Assembly (NCBI GenBank): GCA_002478765.1
Contig: DLQO01000048.1
Location: 1-11,516, forward strand
Source of the DNA: Flavobacteriales bacterium UBA7430
GTDB lineage: Bacteria > Bacteroidota > Bacteroidia > Flavobacteriales > UBA7430
Length of the DNA stretch: 11,516 nt
Direction of reading: 5' to 3'
Shown here: in pieces, positions 5,978 to 11,516 of the stretch
Numbering within the stretch: position 1 is the first letter of the stretch
Layout of the letters: every line of letters starts with the position of its first letter
Notes under the pieces: generated by a model
What the model was told of the DNA's origin: nothing
Database searches by the model: none
Seen by the model: only the letters and a program-made list of their open reading frames with translations
Position numbers and translations under genes: made by a program

Positions 5978-7228
5978 ATGAAATATAGCATTACCATACT
6001 GTCAATTATTTTATTTTGTTCCATCAGTTGCTCCTCTCCTAAAGAAGATGCTGATGTTGTTTCAAACCCTGTTATTACAGCTCCTGACCCAACGATTGAA
6101 TATGGATTTGAAGTAGACACCTTTTTGGTCATCAAAGATGAGATTCGACCGGGTCAATCTTTAGGTAAAATCTTAAGTAATTATGGCGTTTCTTTTTCCC
6201 AAATAGATGAAATCGCAAAAAAAACTCGCAAAACACAATACGATGTTCGGTACCTAAAAGCAGAACATCCCTATGCGCTACTTTGTTTAAAAGATACCTC
6301 GGAAATAGAACATGCAAAGGTTTTCATTTATGAGCTCGATAAAATCAATTATGTAGTTTACGACTTTAGAGATTCATTAAAGGTTTATGAAGGAACGAAG
6401 CCTGTAGAAATAAAGATGATTGAAGATGCTGGAATCATTGAAAAAGGATCTAGTTTTTTTCTGACAGGCGCCTCCATAGGAATGTCGGATCGATTGTGTG
6501 AAATAATCTCTGATGAAATTTATTGCTGGACATTGGACTTCAGACATGTTCAGCCCGGAGATCGTTTTAAAGTGTTATACGAAGCGAAATATCTAGATGG
6601 AGAGTTTGTGGGTGTTGGTGATGTAAAAGCGGTCTATTTTAATCATTTGGATAAGGATTTCTATGCGTTTCCTTTTAACGATGGGGGATTTGATGATTAT
6701 TTCGATCAAAATGGTAAAAACCTTCGCAAGTTTTTCCTAAAAACGCCTGTAAAAAACAGTAGGATATCCTCTCGCTACTCAAAGAATCGCTTCCATCCAG
6801 TTCAAAAAACATGGAAAGCTCACAAAGGAACAGATTATGCCGCACCAAGAGGAACACCTATTTGGTCTACAGCAGATGGAATCATTGAAGTCGCAAAATA
6901 TGGGAAATACAATGGGAACTTTGTGAAAGTACGTCACAACTCAACATTTTCTACACAATACCTTCACATGTCTAAAATTGCAAAAGGTATTCGGCCAGGG
7001 GTTCATGTTAAACAGGGACAAACTATAGGTTATGTAGGAAGTACAGGGCTCGCTACAGGTCCACATGTATGTTATCGATTTTGGAAAAATGGATCACAAG
7101 TCGATCCTTTCAAAAGTAAATTACCCCCATCAGATCCAATTCATGAAAGTTCCAGAAACTCTTTTGAATTGTTCAGTGACAGCTTGGCTCAGATGCTTGA
7201 AATCATCCCTTACCCGGAAGAACTTTAA
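5978..7228 (+). CDS. M23-family peptidoglycan endopeptidase, probable lipoprotein
   Basis: A zinc metallopeptidase that cuts peptidoglycan cross-links, 416 residues. The start ATG at 5978 gives MKYSITILSIILFCSISCSS, a signal peptide ending at a probable lipidated Cys18 (lipobox imperfect: SIS before the Cys); the longer TTG start at 5963 only adds MNLDF in front. A region resembling LysM/OapA-like modules follows (about 54-95, IRPGQSLGKILSNYGVS). The C-terminal M23 domain spans about 262-380: His282 and Asp286 (HKGTD) are zinc ligands, His330 (QYLHMS) is catalytic and GPHVC (361-365) replaces the usual GPHLH. Thus His363 is present but the expected third zinc ligand is Cys365. The 3' end overlaps the convergent dehydrogenase gene by four bases. 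Likely role is wall opening during growth, at the outer membrane or in the periplasm. Confidence 0.9.
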   Translation: MKYSITILSIILFCSISCSSPKEDADVVSNPVITAPDPTIEYGFEVDTFLVIKDEIRPGQSLGKILSNYGVSFSQIDEIAKKTRKTQYDVRYLKAEHPYALLCLKDTSEIEHAKVFIYELDKINYVVYDFRDSLKVYEGTKPVEIKMIEDAGIIEKGSSFFLTGASIGMSDRLCEIISDEIYCWTLDFRHVQPGDRFKVLYEAKYLDGEFVGVGDVKAVYFNHLDKDFYAFPFNDGGFDDYFDQNGKNLRKFFLKTPVKNSRISSRYSKNRFHPVQKTWKAHKGTDYAAPRGTPIWSTADGIIEVAKYGKYNGNFVKVRHNSTFSTQYLHMSKIAKGIRPGVHVKQGQTIGYVGSTGLATGPHVCYRFWKNGSQVDPFKSKLPPSDPIHESSRNSFELFSDSLAQMLEIIPYPEEL

Positions 7229-7926
7229 ATTTCAGAAACACGATTAATATCCAAATATTTAGCTGGATCAGATAGTGCTATTTTATACTTTTCAGCAACC
7301 TCTTTTGCCCCAACTAGTTCGCCTTTTTTATAATAATTCTGGAACTCTTTTAATCGAGGAAACTCACTCTCATCAGCAAAACGAATATCATTTTGCATAG
7401 GCGTATCAACCTTTCCTGGAGCAATAGAAAGACAAATAAAATTTGAGTTTTCCTCTGCGATGCATTTGCTAAGCATGTCCAGACCAGATTTGGATGAACA
7501 ATACGTACTCCAACCAGCAATAGGAGATCTTGAAGCTCCTGAGCCAATACTCAAGATGACTTTCTGAGCCACTGACGACTGATACTTGGCGATAAATTGA
7601 TTTGAAAGAACAGCTGGCGCAACAAGGTTAATGATGTAAGATGAAGCGATCGCTCCCACCTCTTGTTTCCCCAACTTTTGAATCGGACCTATCCAACCCG
7701 CATTGTGAATTAACGAAATTTGTTCTGCATGACTCCAATCTGGAAAATCAATATCTTCAAGCTCAGAGATGTCTTTCAAATCCATATGAAGATGTTCGTA
7801 ATTGGCGTGCTCGATGGATTGAGTTCTACAAATCCCTAAAACTACGTTCTGATCATCTTCTAAAAGTAAATCACAAAGTGCTTTACCAATTCCACTACTC
7901 GTCCCTGTAATAATAAATCCTCTCAT
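7225..7926 (-). CDS. Short-chain dehydrogenase/reductase (SDR), sepiapterin/benzil-reductase-like
   Basis: A classical SDR of 233 residues, an NAD(P)H-dependent oxidoreductase in the cytosol. It shows the cofactor motif TGTSSGIG (7-14), HNAG (74-77, a variant of NNAG), conserved Asn100, Ser129 and the catalytic YCSSK (Tyr142, Lys146), so the Asn-Ser-Tyr-Lys tetrad is complete. Arg34 just after the second strand suggests NADPH preference. The short length and the end sequence around APGKVDTPMQ resemble sepiapterin reductase/YueD-type enzymes, but the carbonyl substrate cannot be read from sequence. It follows ktrA by 32 bases without a visible promoter, suggesting co-transcription, and its stop overlaps the end of the convergent M23 gene by four bases, leaving no room for a separate terminator. 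Confidence 0.88.
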   Translation of the reverse strand: MRGFIITGTSSGIGKALCDLLLEDDQNVVLGICRTQSIEHANYEHLHMDLKDISELEDIDFPDWSHAEQISLIHNAGWIGPIQKLGKQEVGAIASSYIINLVAPAVLSNQFIAKYQSSVAQKVILSIGSGASRSPIAGWSTYCSSKSGLDMLSKCIAEENSNFICLSIAPGKVDTPMQNDIRFADESEFPRLKEFQNYYKKGELVGAKEVAEKYKIALSDPAKYLDINRVSEI

Positions 7927-7958
7927 GAATGAGTTGTTATAATGGTTGTACCCGGCAC

Positions 7959-8654
7959 TTATTTATTAATTTCCAGGAAGCGTTCGATATTTTTAGTAAG
8001 TCCAAAAATCACAATAATATCCGTTTTTTCAATAACGGTGTTAGAATCCGGAACTCCGATGATGTGATAGTCTTTTGTTGTGCCTTCAGAAGTACTACCC
8101 TCTTGTTTTCTCAACAAGGTAACAAGATTCAGCTTGTACTTCTGTCTCAACCCAATATCTTCCAAGTTTCTTCCACAAATCTCTTGTGGAGCTTTAACTT
8201 CAACAATCTCATAGTCATCAGGAAGCTGAATACACATAACAACTTCTGGGTTGATGAGCATTTCTGCAACATTCCCTCCTACTTCATCTTCAGGAGACAG
8301 AATCTCAGTAATCCCCATTTTCTCCAAAACTTTCCGTTGATCACTACCCATAGCTCGAGCGATGATTCGCTTTACTTTGAGTTCCATCAATAGAAAGGTC
8401 GTTAAGAGCAGACCTTGGAAATTTTCACCAATCGCTACAACGACAGCATCTACATCTTGGATGTTTTGAGACAGAAGTGCCTTTTTATCTGTTGCATCTA
8501 GAGCAACAGCATGAGACACCTCATCCTTTAAACTTTCTACTTTATCAAGGGAGGAATCTATTGCGAGTACTTCTGCTCCACGTTTAGATAGATTTTTAGC
8601 AATCGCTGATCCGAATTGCCCAAGACCGATAACAGCAAAACGTTGATCTGACAT
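7959..8654 (-). CDS. ktrA: KtrA/TrkA-type RCK regulatory subunit of a potassium transporter
   Basis: A peripheral cytosolic ring-forming subunit that gates a membrane K+ channel-like partner (KtrB/TrkH) in response to nucleotides. The 231-residue protein has one RCK_N Rossmann domain (about 5-120), with GLGQFG at 10-15 and Asp33 at the end of the second strand for the nucleotide ribose, and one RCK_C domain (about 140-225, with ICGRNLEDIGLRQKY). This single-unit length is that of KtrA, not the double-length E. coli TrkA. No membrane partner gene lies beside it: upstream is a divergent promoter region and downstream the SDR gene. ATG at 8654 is preceded by an exact -7 box. Confidence 0.9.
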   Translation of the reverse strand: MSDQRFAVIGLGQFGSAIAKNLSKRGAEVLAIDSSLDKVESLKDEVSHAVALDATDKKALLSQNIQDVDAVVVAIGENFQGLLLTTFLLMELKVKRIIARAMGSDQRKVLEKMGITEILSPEDEVGGNVAEMLINPEVVMCIQLPDDYEIVEVKAPQEICGRNLEDIGLRQKYKLNLVTLLRKQEGSTSEGTTKDYHIIGVPDSNTVIEKTDIIVIFGLTKNIERFLEINK

Positions 8655-8677
8655 AATGTGGGTTGTATTGTTTCCTA

Positions 8678-8685
8678 CAAATGTA
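8678..8685 (-). promoter_or_regulatory. Candidate -7 box for ktrA-SDR
   Basis: The minus strand reads TACATTTG, an exact TAnnTTTG match, 23 bases before the ktrA ATG. No TTG is visible at -33. It lies in the 163-base divergent region between ktrA and the ArsC/Spx-like gene, which otherwise holds only AT-rich sequence and an imperfect inverted repeat around 8739-8766. Confidence 0.45.
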
Positions 8686-8782
8686 GAAATATTTTTACAG
8701 TCTAAAGATGTTTTCTGAATAGTCCTAATTTATATACAAATTGTTGACGCTCTTGTTAACATAATTACTAGAATTCCTTTAG

Positions 8783-8790
8783 TATATTTA
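8783..8790 (+). promoter_or_regulatory. Weak -7 box for the ArsC/Spx-like gene
   Basis: TATATTTA matches TAnnTTTG except at the last base and lies 27 bases before the ATG. TTG triplets occur upstream (8741-8743, 8744-8746 and 8753-8755) but at longer than usual spacing. This is the best candidate for the promoter of the rightward cluster. Confidence 0.25.
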
Positions 8791-8817
8791 CATCAAAATT
8801 AGCATGAATAATACATT

Positions 8818-9171
8818 ATGAAAAAAGTATATTACTTATCCTCGTGCAGCACATGCAAACGCATTCTAGATCAATTAAATCTGGATGATTTTGAAACTCA
8901 AGACATCAAAGAAACTCCAATAACTGGTAAGCAAATCCAAGAAATGTTCAAGCTCAGTTTGTCTTATGTAGCCCTGTTCAGCAGAAGAGCTATCAAGTAC
9001 AAAACCATGGGCTTAAAAAATAAAACCCTACAAGAATCCGACTGTAAGGATTTAATACTAAAAGAGTACACCTTTCTAAAACGACCCGTTTTCATCGTAG
9101 CAGACAAAATTTTTATAGGCAATTCTAAAAAAACTATTGAGACATTAAAAACTTATTTAGCAAATGAATGA
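8818..9171 (+). CDS. ArsC/Spx-family thioredoxin-fold protein
   Basis: A 117-residue protein of the ArsC/Spx/MgsR family, small thioredoxin-like cytosolic proteins. The N-terminal redox motif is CSTC with Cys10 and Cys13, the same positions as the CxxC switch of B. subtilis Spx. Other family features are FSRRAIKYK (54-62) and the cis-proline segment KRPVFIV (88-94), where Arg89 corresponds to the conserved Arg of ArsC-fold proteins. No arsenic-resistance genes (efflux pump, ArsR) accompany it, so arsenate reduction is doubtful; a general thiol reductase or stress role is equally possible. The gene overlaps the following transporter by eight bases. An out-of-frame five-codon reading frame (8804-8821) ends across its start codon. 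Confidence 0.85.
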   Translation: MKKVYYLSSCSTCKRILDQLNLDDFETQDIKETPITGKQIQEMFKLSLSYVALFSRRAIKYKTMGLKNKTLQESDCKDLILKEYTFLKRPVFIVADKIFIGNSKKTIETLKTYLANE

Positions 9172-10060
9172 TATCCTAAAGTCGCACATAGCCTTGTTTT
9201 TTGCAAATCTCATCTATGCGCTGACGTTCACATTGGCTAAAGACATTATGCCCGATACCATTCAACCAATGGGATTGATATTAATTCGTGTGTTAGGAGC
9301 CATGATACTCTTTCATCTGGCCCACCGTTTTTGGGTTAAGGAAAAAGTGAAACGAAAGGATTACGGGCTTCTGATTCTTTGTGGAATATTTGGTGTCGCA
9401 CTAAACATGACCTTTTTCTTGAAAGGCTTAAATTACACAACTCCAATTCACGCTGCTGTCACCATGACTTCAGCACCCATCATCATATTCATTCTAGCCG
9501 TAATTTTTCACAGAGAGAAAAAAACAATGCCTCGTATTTTTGGAGTTGCCTTAGGAGCTATTGGTGCAATTGTACTTGCCGTTTATGGTCGTGAATTTGA
9601 AACAGGAAATCCCAAACTTGCTCTGGGGAACTTTTTTGTTTTCGTCAACGCTGTTTCATACGCCATATATCTCACCTTAGTAAAGCCACTGATGACCCAA
9701 TATCATTTTTTAACCATAACAAAATGGATGTTTACAGTAGGGTTTATAGCTGTTTTACCCTTTGGTTTTGAAGAAGTACTCCTTGTTGAATGGAAACAGA
9801 TTTCAAATAAAATTTGGGCCGAAATTGCCTTTGTTGTTGTTGGAACCTCATTTCTTGCCTACATATGCAACATCTATGCACTAAGAAAACTACAAGCATC
9901 TACCGTTGGTTTTTATATTTACCTCCAACCAGTATTGGCTACTCTAGTGGCACTGATATTGGGCTCCGACCAATTAGATCCGGTTAAGATTCTGGCCTCG
10001 CTTATTATATTCGTAGGAGTTTACCTTGTAAGTAGAAAGGGCAAAGCTATTGGACCTTAA
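9164..10060 (+). CDS. EamA/DMT-superfamily transporter
   Basis: An inner-membrane transporter of the drug/metabolite superfamily, 298 residues, with about ten hydrophobic segments forming two EamA repeats (about 7-138 and 151-290). The first repeat ends near IFGVALGAIGAIVLAVYG and the second near ILASLIIFVGVYLVS, the usual homologous helix pair; short polar loops such as FHREKKTMPR separate them. Members export amino acids, nucleobases or other small metabolites, and the substrate cannot be inferred here. The ATG at 9164 lies within the end of the ArsC/Spx-like gene (ATGAATGA context), indicating translational coupling. Length and topology are complete. Confidence 0.9.
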   Translation: MNDILKSHIALFFANLIYALTFTLAKDIMPDTIQPMGLILIRVLGAMILFHLAHRFWVKEKVKRKDYGLLILCGIFGVALNMTFFLKGLNYTTPIHAAVTMTSAPIIIFILAVIFHREKKTMPRIFGVALGAIGAIVLAVYGREFETGNPKLALGNFFVFVNAVSYAIYLTLVKPLMTQYHFLTITKWMFTVGFIAVLPFGFEEVLLVEWKQISNKIWAEIAFVVVGTSFLAYICNIYALRKLQASTVGFYIYLQPVLATLVALILGSDQLDPVKILASLIIFVGVYLVSRKGKAIGP

Positions 10061-10066
10061 CATTTA

Positions 10067-10092
10067 TTGACAAACAAATTTACGTACTTTTA
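10067..10092 (+). promoter_or_regulatory. Possible promoter of yicC-gmk
   Basis: TTG at 10067-10069, 15 bases, then TACTTTTA (10085-10092), one mismatch from TAnnTTTG, ending 16 bases before the yicC ATG. The spacing is short, and read-through from the transporter is also possible. If real, it excludes the TTG at 10067 as a translation start. Confidence 0.28.
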
Positions 10093-10108
10093 CACCAAAC
10101 AATTACTT

Positions 10109-10978
10109 ATGATTCAATCCATGACAGGTTTCGGTAGGGCTACTTTAATTCTACCTCAAAAAAAAATCAGTGTCGAAGTAAAGAGTTTAAACTCAAAACA
10201 AGTTGATATAAATACGCGTATCCCATCTTTCTATAAAGAAAAGGAATTGGAGGTACGCTCTTTACTTTCATCAACGCTTCGAAGGGGTAAAATAGAACTG
10301 TCTATTTTTATTGAAAACACAGACACAAACGCTCAATATAAAATCAATAAAGATTTAGTTGGAGAATACATGCGCTCATTGCAGGATTTAGGAAACGAAA
10401 AAATAGCTGCTGGAGAACTTTTGAGTATTGCCATGCGCCTTCCCGATGCCATGAAAGTTGAGCGGGAAGAAATAGATGAAAAAGAATGGAGCGCTATCAT
10501 GGAGGTCGTTAAAGAGGCCTTGGACTCTTTAGTTGCTTATCGAAAAGCTGAAGGCTTATCATTAGAAAATGACATCAAAGAACAAATATCAAGGATTGAT
10601 AGTCTGCATAATGACGTTCCAAAATACGAGCAAGAACGTATTTCAACAATTAAAGATCGTATTTCAACAAAGCTAAATGACGTCTTACAATCGGTAGATT
10701 TTGATCAAAACCGTTTGGAACAGGAGATGATTTATTTCATAGAAAAACTAGATGTTTCAGAAGAAAAAGTTCGGTTAAAAAATCATTGTGCATATTTCAT
10801 TGAAACCATGAATTCAAATGAATCAAGTGGAAAAAAGTTAGGTTTTATTTCTCAGGAACTAGGCAGAGAAATCAATACTTTGGGTTCCAAAGCCAATCAT
10901 ACAGAAATTCAAAAAATCGTTGTTCAAATGAAAGATTCACTAGAAAAAATAAAAGAACAAGTACTAAACGTTCTGTAA
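10109..10978 (+). CDS. yicC: YicC-family endoribonuclease-like protein
   Basis: A YicC/YloC-family protein of 289 residues; E. coli YicC has been described as an endoribonuclease acting in RNA turnover. The start MIQSMTGFGRA is the family hallmark and fixes the ATG at 10109; a longer frame from TTG at 10067 would add 14 residues the family lacks. The N-terminal YicC domain includes VEVKSLNSKQVDINTRIP (23-40) and LRRGKIEL (57-64). The C-terminal DUF1732 region has FIEKLDVSEEKVRLKNH (210-226) and GKKLGFISQELGREINTLGS (241-260), both diagnostic. The middle is helical and charged, consistent with an oligomeric assembly. The TAA stop overlaps the gmk ATG by one base (TAATG), and yicC-gmk is a widely conserved pair. 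Confidence 0.95.
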   Translation: MIQSMTGFGRATLILPQKKISVEVKSLNSKQVDINTRIPSFYKEKELEVRSLLSSTLRRGKIELSIFIENTDTNAQYKINKDLVGEYMRSLQDLGNEKIAAGELLSIAMRLPDAMKVEREEIDEKEWSAIMEVVKEALDSLVAYRKAEGLSLENDIKEQISRIDSLHNDVPKYEQERISTIKDRISTKLNDVLQSVDFDQNRLEQEMIYFIEKLDVSEEKVRLKNHCAYFIETMNSNESSGKKLGFISQELGREINTLGSKANHTEIQKIVVQMKDSLEKIKEQVLNVL

Positions 10979-11516
10979 TGAATCAAGGTAAACTAATCAT
11001 TTTTTCAGCTCCATCAGGGTCTGGTAAATCTACTATAGTTAACTACTTAATCAATCAAGGGGTACCTGTAGAATTTTCCATTTCTGCGTGTAGCCGATTG
11101 CCCAGAGGTGATGAAAAAAATGGCGTACATTACTACTTTTTATCTCCTGAAGAATTTCAGTCCAAAATTGATGCTGACGAGTTTCTCGAATGGGAAGAAG
11201 TCTACAAGGATAACTATTACGGAACTCTTCGTTCAGAAGTAGAGCGTATTTGGGCTGAAGGGAAACACGTTATTTTTGATATTGATGTAATCGGTGGAAT
11301 TAACCTAAAAAATAAATTCACTAACAATGCGCTCTCTGTGTTCATAAAGGCACCATCAATAGACGTCTTAAAGAAACGCTTGTCGGACAGAAATACAGAA
11401 ACAAAGAGCCAACTGAATATGCGTTTGGATAAGGCTGAAAAAGAAATGAGTTATGCCAATGAATTTGATCTAGTAATCATCAATGACAACCTGGAAGTGG
11501 CTCAAGCAGAAGCTCA
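10978..11516 (+). CDS. gmk: Guanylate kinase, truncated by window edge
   Basis: Phosphorylates GMP to GDP with ATP, an essential cytosolic step of guanine nucleotide synthesis. The first 179 codons are visible. The P-loop APSGSGKST is at residues 11-19; the GMP-binding segment SACSRLPRG (36-44) supplies Arg40 and Arg43, followed by GVHYYF (49-54); EWEEVYKDNYYGT (71-83) and HVIFDIDVIGG (97-107) are the next blocks; the lid is near KKRLSDRNTET (132-142). The usual length is about 190-210 residues, so only the last 10-30 are missing beyond the edge. ACSR replaces the ATTR/TTTR found in many bacteria, but Arg40 is kept. It starts one base inside the yicC stop codon, implying translational coupling. 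Confidence 0.95.
   Translation, partial: MNQGKLIIFSAPSGSGKSTIVNYLINQGVPVEFSISACSRLPRGDEKNGVHYYFLSPEEFQSKIDADEFLEWEEVYKDNYYGTLRSEVERIWAEGKHVIFDIDVIGGINLKNKFTNNALSVFIKAPSIDVLKKRLSDRNTETKSQLNMRLDKAEKEMSYANEFDLVIINDNLEVAQAEA

Noticed and set aside
5881..6135. 84-codon minus-strand open frame across the M23 leader and start
   Set aside because: It overlaps the signal peptide region of the M23 gene on the opposite strand, has no recognisable family features, and is explained as a shadow frame.
7929..8393. 154-codon plus-strand open frame opposite ktrA
   Set aside because: It lies antisense to a clear RCK protein with complete motifs; its product is Phe/Asn/Ser-rich and low in recognisable pattern, as expected of a shadow frame.
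8739..8766. Imperfect inverted repeat AATTGTTGAC / GTTAACATAATT upstream of the ArsC/Spx-like gene
   Set aside because: A mismatch and a bulge in AT-rich sequence make it indistinguishable from chance; not listed as an operator.
10067..10108. TTG start extending YicC by 14 residues
   Set aside because: YicC proteins begin with the MIxSMTGFG motif, which fits the ATG at 10109.
1..11516. Search for mobile elements, CRISPR arrays, tRNA/rRNA genes and defence or toxin-antitoxin cassettes
   Set aside because: No transposase, integrase, tandem spaced repeats, tRNA-like cloverleaf or defence-type protein families were seen; every long frame is accounted for by housekeeping or common metabolic families.

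Overview
The window looks like ordinary chromosome from a member of the Bacteroidota, most likely a Cytophagales- or Flavobacteriia-type marine bacterium. The evidence is the low-GC sequence, the family variants of the proteins (RodA/PBP2 pair, S41 peptidase next to dCMP deaminase, Bacteroidota-type PfkB kinase, stand-alone biotin carrier, yicC-gmk pair), the general lack of strong Shine-Dalgarno sequences, and several matches to the Bacteroidota -7 promoter box TAnnTTTG just upstream of starts. The genus assignment is not supported further. I see no RNA genes, insertion sequences, CRISPR, prophage genes or toxin/defence cassette. No stretch longer than about 190 bases lacks a gene.

Layout: (1) 1-1483, plus strand: the last 76 codons of mrdA (PBP2) overlapping rodA, the transpeptidase/glycosyltransferase pair of the elongasome. 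(2) 1613-3653, minus strand: dCMP deaminase followed after 7 bases by an S41 C-terminal-processing peptidase, ending in a terminator-like hairpin that faces rodA. (3) 3812-4315, plus strand: a single biotin carboxyl carrier protein with its own promoter. (4) 4323-5789, minus strand: a PfkB-family sugar/nucleoside kinase, then a small secreted protein of unknown function that starts with GTG. (5) 5978-7228, plus strand: a probable lipoprotein M23 peptidase with a His-to-Cys change in its HxH motif. (6) 7225-8654, minus strand: KtrA-type RCK subunit then a short-chain dehydrogenase whose end overlaps the M23 gene. (7) 8818 to the right edge, plus strand: ArsC/Spx-like thioredoxin-fold protein, EamA/DMT transporter, YicC RNase-like protein and guanylate kinase (cut by the window edge), tightly packed.

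Functionally the window mixes cell-wall growth and remodelling (PBP2, RodA, S41 peptidase, M23 peptidase), nucleotide metabolism (dCMP deaminase, guanylate kinase, possibly the PfkB kinase), biotin-dependent carboxylation, potassium-uptake regulation and RNA turnover. Four predicted starts were moved inward from the longest open frame, in two cases because a promoter element occupies the upstream extension.

I did not find a convincing new multi-gene system. The items most worth a second look are the HVC zinc-site variant of the M23 peptidase, the nested inverted repeats and palindrome in its leader, the orphan biotin carrier, the kinase of unassigned substrate beside a secreted protein of unknown function, and the CxxC ArsC/Spx-like protein outside any arsenic context.
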